DNA of 64,000 nt from Anthonomus grandis grandis (taxonomy: Eukaryota; Arthropoda; Insecta; Coleoptera; Curculionidae): assembly GCF_022605725.1 (NCBI RefSeq), contig NC_065552.1:14464785-14528784 (forward strand), in the 5' to 3' direction. Under the pieces are notes generated by a model, which was given only the letters and a program-made list of their open reading frames with translations, did not search any database and had not been told where the DNA came from. Below, piece after piece: positions 46,610-59,449 of the stretch. Each line of letters begins with the position of its first letter. Position 1 is the stretch's first letter. The position numbers and the translations under genes are program-made.

Positions 46610-47580
46610 ATCTAAATGGTAAGCAATTAGTTATACTAATATCAAAAACCATTAAAGACTGCATTTATAAATTGATCTTAGGGCCTAAAAATACTATATT
46701 GTTTATTAACTGTAGATTTTTATATTTTAATCTATTAATGATAAAATAAACAAAAAGAACACTTAAAATCATCTTCGTTTTTGTAGTGAGATCATTTTAA
46801 AATCCCCAAGCATGCTTTTAGATATATGATTATTTTTATGAAAAGAAACTTGAGAAATATTTTTTTTGAAATATTTTCTATCGGATTATGTCTTCCTGTG
46901 GTGATCACACAATAGAAGCATACTCTGAATGGCGTCTCACAATTGTATTGTACAAAATTTAATGATACAGTTAATAATCTTAAAATATCTAGTGTTTTCC
47001 ATAAGAAAATTCTAGAGTTCGGCGAAAGTCGGTAATTTATAAGGAGCTGCTACACAGCCTATTTTTCTGGGGAATTAATTGAAGATTTTTCTATATTTAA
47101 ATGTAATTTGCGCTAATTCAACCAACTACACATTTTAAGTTATGACGTAAAATCAACCAAACAAATAACATGTTTAAACATCTTAAAATCATCAGCAAAC
47201 ATAAGACAGAAATGGACCCAAGCTACTGCCTTGCAGCAAACCTAATGTTCAGTAATCTGCATAAAAAGAAATTGAATTGTGTATAAATATTTCCATAAAT
47301 AATAGTTTGAAAAATTTTGGCTACAGAATAACATAACATAACACAATAACATTGGTCTAGGTTTTTCATTGGTGATTTACCTCCTGCCTTAAATTTAAGT
47401 GTAATAATTTCACTAACAGCGTAAGGGAAAGCTTTAGTTTTAATTAATAGATTGAATAGTACTGTGACAAAGTTTCAGCTATATTATTGGGTCAAATCTT
47501 ACAGCGTCTCCTGATGCGTAGCTTGCTGAACTACTCTGTTTACTTTTCGAAGCAATAAAAGACCAGAATTAGGTGGTATC
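46610..47580. other. No gene seen
   Basis: AT-rich, no open frame of interest. Around 47040-47560 the minus strand may hold very decayed LINE sequence, but no motif could be confirmed. Confidence 0.3.
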
Positions 47581-47582
47581 TA

Positions 47583-48657
47583 CAGGTTGTTTCAGGAGGA
47601 ATAGTGGATATTTTGGTATGTTGTAGTATCCATAATTCTGAATAGAAAAGATTATATAAACGTGTATCCTAATCTTTAGTTGCTGAGGTACATCTACTTG
47701 TATTTAATGTTAGTATTTGATAACAATTTTTAGTTAATAACTTTTAATACAAATAAATGAAAATTCGCTGTTAATAGTTCAGCGGAACGGTACGAAAATC
47801 CCACAGCCAACTTCTATATACTTTTCAGCTCTAGGAATAACTTCGAGTGTAGCTCTTTGGATGGCATTATGACATTCCTTAATGCGCGCAGTACAATGCA
47901 TAATCTTAAGGATTAACTCGTCTCGCGTATTTAGTTTTTCTTGATAAACTTCATTTTTCAGCCATTCCCACAATCCAAAATCTAGGGGAGTAAGGTCGGG
48001 CAATTTTGGTGGCTGATGGGACTACTGCCGCCGATCCATTGTCCCGGAAAAGTTTGATTCAATTGTGATTATACGCTAATGTAATTAATGTAATATCCGC
48101 CATACCTTTACGTGAGGGAAACTGATGCGTACACCAATTCTCCGTGTACTCGTACCAGGACTACGTTCCACCGTTCATTCTATTTCATACAAGTTTTGTT
48201 GATTTGGACTTTCGGGTTTAAACCTACTGGGTACACTACCAGTCTCAGGCAGTTTGGCGAAGGCACGAGTAAATACTCTTGGACTCGGTAATCATATGTT
48301 CTCATCGGAAATCGCCGATCATATTCTCAACAAGATGCTTCGGCACTTAAACGAATACTATATCGGCATATTCTGCATGCGTAAAGACCTGCGGCATTCT
48401 TAACACTTTAACAATTTGCAGTAACAATTCTGGAAATGCTAACTAATTATTGCAACTGTCAACCATGAGAACATTTGTCATTCACCGCCTACTTAATCAC
48501 GTATGATCAATATCTTCTGCTATGCTAGACCAACTTCAAAAAGCTGTATCTTAGCAACTATTGAGATTAGAATACATGTTTATATGAACTTTTTTTATTC
48601 AGTTTTATGGATACTACAACATACCAAAATATCCACCATTCCTCCTGAAACACCCTG
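47583..48657 (-). mobile_element. Tc1/mariner-group element with partial transposase
   Basis: The ends CAGGTTGTTTCAGGAGGAAT and CAGGGTGTTTCAGGAGGAAT are complementary for about 55 bp (GGATATTTTGGTATGTTGTA) with TA on both sides (47581-47582, 48658-48659). The minus strand holds NQTFPGQWIGG near 48050 and MPDLTPLDFGLWEWLKNEVY (from 48003), then AEKYIEVGCGIF, the C-terminal part of the transposase with the PDLTPLDF box. The 5' half is scrambled. Termini differ from the elements at 21567 and 44606. Confidence 0.8.
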
Positions 48658-48659
48658 TA

Positions 48660-51600
48660 TAAGCAAAATAGATACGTTATAGATTTTTTTAATGTCTTTT
48701 TTAAAGCTAGACTCAATATCACAATTATATTTAAAATTAAATACTTCGATATGGATATTCTTTTTTGCTGCAATGACAGTCCTTCACCAATGGTTTTATC
48801 ACTGTTTATCATTTCGGAATACATGGTACCTGCAGTCAAATTATTCTGCATAATAAAAGCCTTCAACAACCAATATAACCAAGAAACTAAGTGAAACTAA
48901 GACTCAGTAAGCACAATATTTTAAGACCCAAATAAGGCGTAGAAATCGTGTACTTTGCTTCTCGATTTGTTTATTACTTGTCATGTAATTTTTTTTTGAT
49001 CAGTTGATTAAAGATTTTTGATGTGTCTTAATTAATTAAAGTCTTCTGATCTCTGTCGATTTCGGGACTTTTACAACATATATTTCCCTAACCTTGGGGG
49101 AAAAACCACGTGTTGCAGCAGTGTCCCTATATTGAAAAAACAGATATTATTAATCACTTGAACTTTTCAAAAGAACTTGTTTAAATGCAAAAAGTAAAAG
49201 CTTCCTTTTGACTAAGCAAGGCACATTCTAACCCACCCTCTTTTCATCTTAAACCAACTTTCAGGTGTTTAAAATTCGGCACAAGAAGATTTATGGTTTT
49301 GTGAATTGTTGTGCGCGGTAGGGCTAAGTTCGGCTTTATTACTATTGCTCTATCGTCGCCGGTTAGGAAAGGTGTCATTTTTAGAGGGTTAAGGCGTAAT
49401 ATTTATGCATTGCAAGGGTAGATTAAGAAATCACCTTTGCTTTGTAACATTACCAAAAAGAGCTCGTTTCAATATTTTGATTAAATTAGAATGCTTCACA
49501 TAAGCCGACAGTGTACTGGACTTATGACTAATGTCCATAAAAAACTTAAACTTGAAACCTAACGAGTCAAACCTTAATTCTCTTATGTATCAATTAACTT
49601 TTATCTTCATAACTGCTTTCAATTTCTCAAAACCAACTTGAGTTCTTAATTTAATAAAGATTCGGGTCCATATTGGCTTTCTCTTTGGGTTTTCCCAAGC
49701 AGCGCAAGAGTGCTTGATATTATCATATAGCACGCTATATAACATTCTAATAAAACTTTATTGTCGTTTAACTTGCTCGTATAAGCATTTATAAATCATG
49801 TATAAGTTCAAAGAGGACCCACGCTAATAAAAAAAAAATTATTTCATTATACTCGCTTAATCGCTTTAAGATTAAAGATTAAGATTAAATTAATTATTAA
49901 GATTATATTTTCGCCTTAAGATTATAAAATCGATTCCAGTCTATAATAAAGCATTTACAAAATAGTTTATTAATGTTATATTACTAACTTATAAGACTAT
50001 ATAAATACAATTATAAAATATAAATATTTCCATCAACACAATTTGTATTCGGCTCAGATTATTTTATCATTCTTATTCTGCCCTACATTTATATTGTGTA
50101 CATAAATAAATTAGAAGTATCACAAACTACATTGTAATTCAAGTATGTTTTTGTTAAAATTGCATATGCATTTAATTTAATTCGTAAAAGCCAACGTGGC
50201 GGAAATAAACCTAAATAAAGAGTCATTAAGAAATAGTATTATTAGATAAATCTATTACATTTTATAAGAAACACTAATATAGCATAATTATTTTATCTCA
50301 CATTATAGTTTGTTGCTCTCAACCTTAGCTCACTACTGGTCTCTTTTTGACATGTTTTTTGAAATGTCAGAAAGTTTGTTAAACTTATTAGTGCTATTTA
50401 TAACTTTTACTTCTTCATCATCGATATCTGATATATCAACATTCTGACCAATTTCTAATATTCCAGGTTAATAAATGTCCTCTGATGAAGACGGCGATCT
50501 AATTACCTCACTAATATTTGAATCCGAATGAAAGATTTTCCATGATATGGTTTTTAAAATATTCTTTACTTTCCTTTTAAAATTTCTACATTTTTTAAGT
50601 TTTTCCAAGAAGAAATTCTAGACATTTTGAAAAAAATTATACTTTATAAACTCTTGGCTAGAAAAAACAAAACAGATTCTATTCTAGCACATATCACAAA
50701 TTAATTTAAAGTGTAGTATTTAGTAAGTTTTAATAAGTAATCTTCTTAAGCAACAATTTTGTGAACAAAAACACATATTTATTTTATAAAACTTTTATAC
50801 TATATGAATAACATTTTAGAGAGTGTAATCAAATATTTTCATAAACATAATCTTTATAAGTATAAAATCACTGAAAGTAATTTGTTTTATAATGAAGTCT
50901 TCGTTCACCTAAATAATTACAAAACCTTTATAAAATGATTTTATAACTGTTTTATAGATATGTGTTAAAGCAATTATTATAAAGCAACTAAATAACAATA
51001 TTTATAAATGCTTTATACCAAATTACTTATGGCATTATACAATTATTTTATTAAACTGTTACATAGTTATCGATAAAACTTTGTTGTAAAATAAAGTTGT
51101 TTTTAAAACAGAATTATTTTACATGAATCGGTTAAGTTATATTTTATTGTTTAATACGCTCTTAATATAACTAATATAAAATAATTTTAAATATTGCGGA
51201 GGGTTGTTGAGAGATAAGAAGATAGAGAGAGAGAAGATAGAGACAAGATATTGGGCCACAAACACGAAATTGAAAATAAAATAATTTTGTTTCGTACACT
51301 TTGTGTGCTGCTTGGATCTTTTCGTTTATAGGAATATTTTTATGCTGGAAGTTTTTGGTATTCTCACACACTCCTTAAGGAACTTGTTAGCCGATAGTGA
51401 AAATATAGTTTTTATGTTGTGTCCGCATAAATTTTATGCTATTCGGTCTGTAAAAAGATAATGCGGTTGGTATCATGTTCCAATCCTGATTTGATCGTCA
51501 ATATTATGACGTGGAGAAGCTTTGGAATGTATTATCGCAATCAATCTGTGATAATGATATCTGGTAGACATAACTAAGTATTTTGACCTTGTTTTTACCT

Positions 51601-53943
51601 CGAATCATTACGGAGCCATGGATTTTGTTATGAAGATTTACGACGAAGAGTTGTTATGAAGAATAACTTTACGAAGATTCGACCCTCCTAGAGCTATAGT
51701 TGTCTTATAAAATTACTTAATAATCTTATAAAATTACTTGACAGATAAAAACTTCAAGTCAGTATCAGTTAAGTTTTTTATCAAAATAAGAGGTAACATA
51801 TCCAATCTCCTCTCTGTTACCTAAAAAGACAATGTTAGCTGGCGAGCTTTTGTATATTTTTATAGATTTAAATTGATCATTAGATAAATAAAATCAATAA
51901 AAATAATTCTATTTATGTCATTAGCTATAATGAAATGATCTTTAAATTTGAAAACAAACATCCCAGACTTGGCAGCGTTGGAAAGCTTTCGCACAAAAAC
52001 AAGCAAAATGCTACTCGGCTAACGTGTACCAGCAGATCAGCGGTAATAAACATATGCCTACGAGAGCTGGTTTGGTCGGCCACAACCAAACCAGTTGTAT
52101 TTTTACGTTGTCGTCAAAAGTGCGACGAAAGAAGGCAAAACAGAAATGGAGTTCAAGGCTGCAGACTTGGACGCGGTTCTACGGGTACCTTCACGTTATT
52201 CTTGTATACGTGATTAGTTGTTTCTTGCGTTTTTCATGGCCACTATTAAATAGACTTGGAAGATGCTGGTAGCAGGAATTATGCCTTTAAAACACATATT
52301 CGCTTGCCAATAAATTGAACATTCTTCTCACGCGTTCTTTTAATTTCCTTGCATTATCACCCGGCTTTTATTCTGGCCATGTCTCCTCATGCGAAGCTAT
52401 AACCCCTTCTTTCCAGATGCTTTTCATTAACAGTAAAAGCCCCCTTTCTCGCGCAGATTTGTATAGATCGTTAAATTTGAGTCTCGGGACGATTTTTGCA
52501 TTTAAATATTATTTTTCATTTTTAAAGGTACATAAAATGCGATTTTATAGAGTGGGACGAATTCTGCAGTGTATGTAAATGATCTGGTATAGTACTGTTT
52601 AGAAGTGTTCGTGTAATTGAAAAATCTTAACTTTAATTAATCAATCCGTCTTTTTGTAATAAAACGGTAACACTATTATTTTTTTACGTCGGTTTCCCAT
52701 TCCATTGTTTGTAAACTGAAAAATAATGATGATTGTCTTGAGACTCTTTATATTTCACATGCAGTAATTTTTCTTTTCCATTTTATTTCCATTAGTTGTT
52801 TGAAATTAATGGAAATGTTCAAACCTTAATTTTCTACTTTATGTCTCGTTGTCTCTGACTGTTTAATAATATTTATACATAATTATAATTCTGTTAGAAT
52901 TAAAATGAGGAAGACAGATGGAAGATAAGTTGAACAAAAATCACGTTGAAAACTTTTTTACAGAAGTAATAATTTCGAAAATGTATGCCAAAATTTCTCA
53001 TTATCATAAAATAAAAAGGTAATCATAAATTCTGTAATTAGACTAAACAAAAACTTCAATGTTTCTAAGATGCCGATGAATACATTTGTTATATAACGCT
53101 ACGTAAAGATAAAATGTATCAATCCCATCACACCTGCATCAAATGGCTGCGACCAGAACGTGTTGTGCCACGAGTTAGCTGAACACGTTTACCAATTGAG
53201 GTCAATTCGAGATGCAAATCTGAAAAAAAATAAGCGATAAATTGCGGTTTTTATAATTTTCTTAATTGTACGTTTCAATTCCCGACTATGTAATAGCATG
53301 CGACACTTGGTGTTGCAATAATGTCAAGGTATGACTAATCAATTTATTCGTAGAAATATAAACACTTTCTCCAGATTATTTTGAATTGTAATTTTTGTTT
53401 CCAATTTTTAGAATCTGACAAGAATTCCATAATTAAAACTACATACCTATAGTACAATGTTTACAAATATTTATTTGATTTGGTTTAAATTTATGGTCTA
53501 GAAGATAAATGTTCTAAAATAAAGTCTGAAAATATGGGAATCAGTCTACTATTTATTTTAACGATAACTGTAGGAGTGAAGATGTATTCAATAATTCTCC
53601 AATGCAATTTGTATTACATATAATTAAATTTATGTGTGAAAGAACATTAAACAAATCCAATTTGCTCAATCAATAGAAATTATTAACAGGATACCAGAAT
53701 ATTAATGAAGCTAAACAGTAACAATCAATCTAGTTTAATGGTTTTAAATTTTTAAAAGAAAGTGTCGAAGAATATCGTTTCGAAAGAAGGTAGGGAATAA
53801 TAATTATTATTAATGGAGAAGGGTTGGAGGAGGAAGAAAAAATATCTTCGCAGCCAATGGTACATCACCCGCATCTCCTGAATTAATAAACGATGAATTC
53901 TCAACAACAAGAATTAATATTTTTGTAAATATCTCTCTGTAAA
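48660..53943. other. Long AT-rich region, one coding relic
   Basis: Apart from the relic at 50320-50630, no gene was found. 50760-51110 contains repeated TTTATAAA and GCTTTATA words that may be subterminal repeats of an unidentified element. 51200-51245 is GA-rich simple sequence. A GC-richer patch at 51960-52260 has overlapping frames without a recognisable family. Confidence 0.35.
50320..50630 (-). pseudogene. Unassigned coding relic, N-terminal fragment
   Basis: The minus strand starts MSRISSWKNLKNVEILKGK (ATG near 50628) and after a frame slip reads KVKNILKTISWKIFHSDSN, SEVIRSPSSSEDIY, a stop, then PGILEIGQNVDISDIDDEE and KLSDISKNMSKRDQ. The Ser/Asp/Glu pattern looks like an acidic N-terminal tail of a transposon or host protein. 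I cannot assign a family. Two disruptions in about 100 codons mark it as dead. Confidence 0.35.
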
Positions 53944-53945
53944 TA

Positions 53946-54658
53946 CTGGGTGACATAGGAAAAAGGGAACACTTAATTACTATTTTACTCTTCAAGATAA
54001 ACAAATAAAATTTAGTATATCGATGCAACAGCTATAAGAGCATTTTTTTACATATTCAATTCTTCGTCACTTCCGGTTTAATCGGAGGACTTTGGTATAT
54101 TATTACGTATTTCGATTGAAAATAATATTCTGAGAATAATGATACTGAATTTGCTACTCTTTGTTTTATACTCATAGAAAAAAATCAATTTTTTAAAATT
54201 TTAAAATAGGGTCCCATGAATGCGTTAAAAGTTTTAATTTTTAATCAAGTAATCACGGGAAAATAGTTTTCATTACATTTTATGGCTTAAATCTTTTACA
54301 TGCCTATTTTAAATGTCCAAACTAGTAATTTTGGAATATGCTATATTTTTTTAAATAGCACGTTTCTAGGAACAACCACTTTTAAAATGCAGTTTTTTCC
54401 CAATAATTTGATATGATTTTTTTGCAATCGATTGATAAATAAGCCTATAAGAAAAAATTTTGGTTACATAAATAAATGCATTTAATTAGTAAAAATAGCA
54501 TAAAAGGCTTTGATTTCTTGAGTAGGAGTTCTTCAATTATTTTTGAATTGATATAATACATAATATCTTGTGAACTATTTTAACTATCGATATACCAAAT
54601 TTCATTTGTTTATCTTGAGAAGTAAAAAAGTTATTAAGTGTTTTCTTGTGTCAACCGG
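53946..54658. mobile_element. 713-bp non-autonomous TA-flanked TIR element
   Basis: The ends read CTGGGTGACATAGGAAAAAG and, from the right, CCGGTTGACACAAGAAAAC. The arms stay complementary for about 80 bp through AAGATAAACAAAT and GGTATATCGAT-type blocks. TA lies on both sides (53944-53945, 54659-54660). The interior has no transposase, so it is a MITE-like member of the Tc1/mariner group. Confidence 0.75.
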
Positions 54659-54659
54659 T

Positions 54660-57585
54660 ATTATTCGGCACGGTTTAAAATGATTGTAATTGGAAATTAT
54701 TGGTTTAAAAAAAACTAATATTGGAATATTCTTTTACCTAATAATTTGACAAATAACTCATAAGGAAATAAATTCCTTACGTCCATTTAATTCTGTTAGA
54801 ATATATATGAATTAAAGTGCTGCTTTTCGACACTCTGACTGGCAGTCTTTTATAGCTTTTACCTATACATTCAAAAATTTTGCATCACCATAAATTACCG
54901 AAAGATTTTTTTTACTGGCAAAAATAGGTTAGAAACTTATTGATTAGTTTGAATTAACAACACAAATAGAATGCTTGTAAAAAGAACTTTATTACTTTTA
55001 AAATACAGGCTTATTTTTTAATACAAATGAAAATTAACTAATTGACTTTTGAAAATGATTTTTGAAAACTTTTTAATACTATGTGTATTTCCACCTCTAT
55101 CGTTTATGCCTGGAGAGCCATGCCCATACTGTCTTTGAGATTGGAGATATGCTGTTAAGGAATATAATTCTGTGCGACTATTAGACATCTCAGCCCAGAG
55201 CATACCAATATATCCGATGACTATTCTGCACCAGTCAGGAAAAAACATAATGGTCGGCCATACCTCAAACCTGTTGCTAGTATTTTCCCCGCAATGTGGG
55301 GACCGATACTTGAATTTCCAAACCATCACATATATCTCTATGGAGTGCTAGTATTGCCCTAGTTAGGTTTCTTCGGATGATTAAGTGAATATAATGGTAC
55401 AGTTATTGATTAGTAACACGCCTTCTATTGCTTCTCGGTCTATCATGAAGAGAATTAATCTGGAGATAACGATTCCGAGTGCGAGATACATAACTTAGCC
55501 AAACCCTAACTCTATTAGCCGCGAACCTTCTTCAAGTAAAGGCTTATTCCTGAATGGTCAATCTCAATTATGACTTTTCGAGCCATCGTTTTACGTTAAC
55601 TCGTAAACTGTAACTGTCTTGACCTTAATATAGTCCAACCATAAATGGAAAAATTATTAACATTTTTCTCGGGCAACAAAAAAGCGACGAAAACGAAAGA
55701 TTGATAAACAATTTTTTCCTATACTGAAAAGATGTGTAAGTATAAATGCCACAATTGGAGCCATTTTTCTTACAAAAAAGGTACAAATAGGGACGGTAAC
55801 AAATTATTAAAACAATCTCTATAAAATTATAATTAAAATGTCCTTAAAATGTTGATAAGTGTTGCAATTTGAAAACAAATTACATACAATAATATCGAAG
55901 AATCTGATATATTAAAAATAGGAACTGTTACAAACTTGAATTATCCTAGATACCCAAAAATTGAAAAATTTCCAATAATATTGTAGAGTTATTAACAAGT
56001 AATTTGACGTACCTGCATAAGTTTATAAACTGTGGCTGTTCTTCTAGGAAAATTTGCATTAGCGTTGTAACATTTTTTGTTACGTTTTATATATTAATAG
56101 CTTACTGTTTGTCAGATATTATAGAAAGAAAATTAAAAATATTGCTGATATATCTATTTATTTATTCATACCAAAAAGTACAAACTCTTTCACAAGTCAA
56201 AATACAGAAAAAAAGTATTACAATTAAAATTACAATAAAGCCCATCCAGTAACTATATAATAAGATAAGATAATTCACGATTAATGGAAAAATACATCAA
56301 GGATTAAGCGTTAAGCACTAAGTAAAACTAACAAATACAAAACAACTTTAACAGAAACACAATATAAACATGAAAAACATAATACTCCTAAAGAACCATA
56401 GTGGAGTAAAGAAATTCCTCAAATGAGTAAAAAGGATTATCAATTAAGGAAATCTAAATTTATTTTTAAAGCCATTTACAGAATGTAGCAGATTTGCCTT
56501 TTTTTAGTTTAGTTGCTATTTTTTTAAACGATATTTACTTTATTTTACAATGTGTAAAGGTAAAGTATTAGGTAAGCTCATTCATGTTTTTTTCAGTAAA
56601 ATGTCCATTAGCTTTACTATATTATTATTTATCGTATAATCTGTATCTGCAAAAAAAAAGATTAACGTACTCCAATTTAAAAAATAAATATATTTTTTTT
56701 ATTTTAAATTAATGGTCTGCAATATTTATTTTTACAGTTGGGCCCTTGGAGCCATGAATGGACACTTAACAAGATATGCAATGATGAACATTGTATCTCT
56801 TGTTAGTGTCTATCTCATACGGTGGGTCTCCAACCAATATTACTGGACTGTTGATAATTCATTTTCATCATAGTCATCACTGTCTAGAAAAAAATTTTGT
56901 ATGATTTTATAACGTCATAAAACTTATAACTAGCTTCATTAACACATTTACGATTCAGGGATTGTCTATTTGCTTATATTTCAATTCTCTTGTACTGTTT
57001 TCGAATTTGGGTATAGTGATGGTATAATTTCTCCCTTGCTGCCTTTGGCAAGTTATCTTTTTCTTTTACATAAGTTATATAATAAATAACAATTCCACTA
57101 AGATTACTAACATCATTGAGAGTACTAGAACTACTACATTGTTCAAGGTCTAGAATTTGAGATTTTTAAAAAAGACCACTGTACCACTTCCTTATTCCTA
57201 ACAGAGAGTTATCCATGAGTTCTAAAGCACTAACTACAAGATGAAAATTGAAACAAAATGAAAATTACTTTTGAAATATGAAATTTACTTTTTTAATAAT
57301 AAAAATTAAGAAACGCTACTGGTGTTTATATTTGACCCACCCTTTAACTTTCAGGAACTAACTCTGTTTAGTTAGCTCATTTAGAACGACATTTTCTTCG
57401 GTTACATTACCCAAAAGAAAAGAAAACTGACCGACAAATGTTTCAATGCGCTGAATGAGATCGGGCAATCCCCATCTTTTTAATTAGTCCTCCACTGTTC
57501 AATGCACTAAAGGGTATGTTGCCCGAAAACCGGGAACACGGGCATTAAGACCGGGTTCATCTACGAGAATGGGAACCACACAACC
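54660..57585. other. No supported gene; one hairpin
   Basis: The minus-strand frame at 55018-55329 (103 codons, with QYGHGSPGINDRGG) has no family that I recognise. 57480-57355 on the minus strand reads LKRWGLPDLIQRIE-like text followed by stops, perhaps a decayed helical domain. The hairpin at 56761-56810 is listed separately. Confidence 0.35.
56761..56810. repeat. 50-nt hairpin, 22-23-nt arms
   Basis: GACACTTAACAAGATATGCA (continuing ATG) pairs with the complement in 56789-56810, ending TCTTGTTAGTGTC, with a 5-base loop ATGAA and two to three bulges or mismatches. Both strands could fold. The loop is short for a microRNA precursor, and the structure could equally be the core of a small foldback repeat. 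Confidence 0.5.
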
Positions 57586-57589
57586 ACAG

Positions 57590-57790
57590 ATCAAAAACAT
57601 TATAGAGACTTGGTGGTTGCATACAAACAGATATTTCTGTGACAGATCTGGTAGCGACCTCTCACTTGACAACGGAAGCTATTACAACTAATTTGACAGT
57701 TGGACGTTTATGCCTTATTTATTTAACCAATCAGGATGTCAGAAACCCTAAATAAGGTGGTAACATCAAATTTTATTTGACAAGAAATGT
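57590..57790. repeat. Dispersed repeat, uninterrupted copy with empty site
   Basis: It matches the interrupted repeat at 26985-28200: GGTGGTTGCATACAAAC, then ACAGATCTGGTAGCGACCTC, GACAACGGAAGC, and later CAAATTTTATTTGACAAGAAA. At 57621-57628 it holds a single ATACAAAC, the sequence duplicated around the 1-kb element at 27014. No coding capacity. Confidence 0.75.
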
Positions 57791-58497
57791 CTTAGAGAGT
57801 AGATGTAATATATTAAAAGCAATAACTCTTTCAACCACTTCATTAGCACATGATGTGATTGTAGCAAAATACATAAAGCGACTCACTATTGGACTATTTA
57901 CCACTTAACACCAGTAATTTAAAATACTGTCAGATTTGCTTTCATATGCCCATAGGATTTATTGCCACAAATAAGAAAAAATTTGCTACAATTTGTGAAA
58001 AAAAGGACGACGCCACATTGTAATAAAAAATTCAAAGCCGTTTTTTACAATGTATACAAACAAGATGATGTAAAACTTTTGAATCTATGTATGTGTATTT
58101 AGACACTGCAGCCTGTAATGTCAGGTTTACATTACAAGTGGGGCTTTTCAATATTTCCTATTTGGTATTCTATTTTCAGTGCTTTCTGATAATTATACTA
58201 TTTTATCACCTATTTATCACTATATTCTTTCACCTATTTACCAACATCTATATTAGTTAAATAATAAAAATAATTTAGTCTTTTTTCATCAACATCGGGT
58301 GAAAAATTCAATGTTTCCATCTTCTTACATGTACCGCTCTTAACTGAGTTAAGAAATGAGTAATTTTTTATATAACACCATAATTTGGGACACATTTTGT
58401 GATATGCATCAAATAACACATATTTTTTGTCATGGGCGTGCGACCTATAAACCAATATACCTCTTGTAAAATTACATACACTCTCAATCACTAATAA
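57791..58497. other. No gene seen
   Basis: AT-rich. A minus-strand frame at 58234-58491 has ordinary composition for chance DNA and no motif. Confidence 0.3.
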
Positions 58498-58730
58498 TTA
58501 TTTGAATTCATAGAAAGAGTACCCCCACGTAGTGGCCCAAGAGCAGTGCGTGCAATCATTGTTATTTTCCATCCGATCGAGATTCCGATACCAGCCATCG
58601 ACGAAACCGGATTTGCGAATGTCTTTTAGACCATGGCTGAAATAATTCGGCCATAATTTACTCGCAAATAATGGGTCTCCGGGTATGTTAACCGTACTGA
58701 GAACCTTGGGCCCGATCGCCGCTTTGCGTT
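58498..58730 (-). CDS. Possible terminal coding exon, unrecognised
   Basis: An open minus-strand stretch of about 76 codons ends at TAA (58500-58498), with balanced base composition in contrast to its AT-rich surroundings. It reads KAAIGPKVLSTVNIPGDPLF, ASKLWPNYFSHGLKDIRKSG, FVDGWYRNLDRMENNND, CTHCSWATTWGYSFYEFK. A TAA lies just upstream in frame, with AG at 58732-58731 as a possible acceptor, so it could be a last exon. The Trp/Tyr-rich, well-ordered text looks like real protein, and a loose likeness to the end of an ionotropic-receptor ligand domain is too weak to name it. It could also be a fragment of a transposon gene. Confidence 0.4.
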
Positions 58731-59041
58731 CTTACTCGTAAGAAGTTTTTATGGTTTTTGAGCATTGGCGTGCCACTTTATAACTCAAAATATAAAACTT
58801 TTAAATCGCTTTATATTAAGGTGAAGCTATAATAGTAACTAGATTCTACGAATTCTTTTGAAAGTTTGAAAAAAACTATTACCTCTATGGCCAAAAAAAA
58901 GATTTAATAAGCTACGAAGTGTAAGGCGCTCATTGTTATACTGGATAATTACAGTACGTAAATAAATCGGTGTATTATATTTTAAACCATATCAATAAAG
59001 GATGTATTAAACAGCCCTCTGGTGGACTCGAATTTTACTTA

Positions 59042-59230
59042 TTACATCATGTGCAAAGTTTGGAAAAAAAAATTGTTAAATAAATCTGCCGCAACAGTAC
59101 CGGATATGCTCTCTCTTCTGGATGTCTCCCAATTAGCATTTATGATGCCCCACATGGTCTTGGATGGATTATCAGAGTTTCTGAGTAGGGTATCATTTGA
59201 ATTAACTTTCGCTTCCTGGATACCTTTCAT
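59042..59230 (-). pseudogene. LINE fragment between endonuclease and RT
   Basis: NPSKTMWGIINANWETSRRE, then VAADLFNNFFFQTLHMM, matches the linker that precedes the reverse transcriptase in CR1/Jockey-type ORF2 proteins (SKxxW and a later FNNFF box). It lies downstream of the RT piece at 59450-59660, out of order, so it comes from another copy or a rearrangement. Confidence 0.55.
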
Positions 59231-59449
59231 TTAAATGTAAGATAAAATATTTCAACAATCATAACTACAAATTATACTTACATCTGACACACGATGTTTC
59301 ATATATGAAAAGGTGTGTGTCATATATTTTCTTACAACTGTAAACTACAGAGATGTATTTCCTTAAACAAACATAATTTTCTTCTATTAAAGTATTGATG
59401 TAGTTGTAAATAGTCAAGCGCCGAGCACAATTTCCTGAGGCACAGCACA

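Noticed and set aside
49850..49925. TTAAGATTAAAGATTAAGATT run as telomere-like repeat
   Set aside because: Does not match the insect TTAGG unit and is irregular.
51171..51371. GA-rich tract as a regulatory GAGA array
   Set aside because: Irregular simple repeat; no spacing or context supports a GAGA-factor site.
51935..52272. Overlapping plus-strand frames in a GC-richer patch
   Set aside because: Two frames equally open, no motif, no splice context.
55018..55329. 103-codon minus-strand frame as a gene
   Set aside because: No known motif, upstream frames full of stops; could be decayed transposon sequence but nothing decides it.
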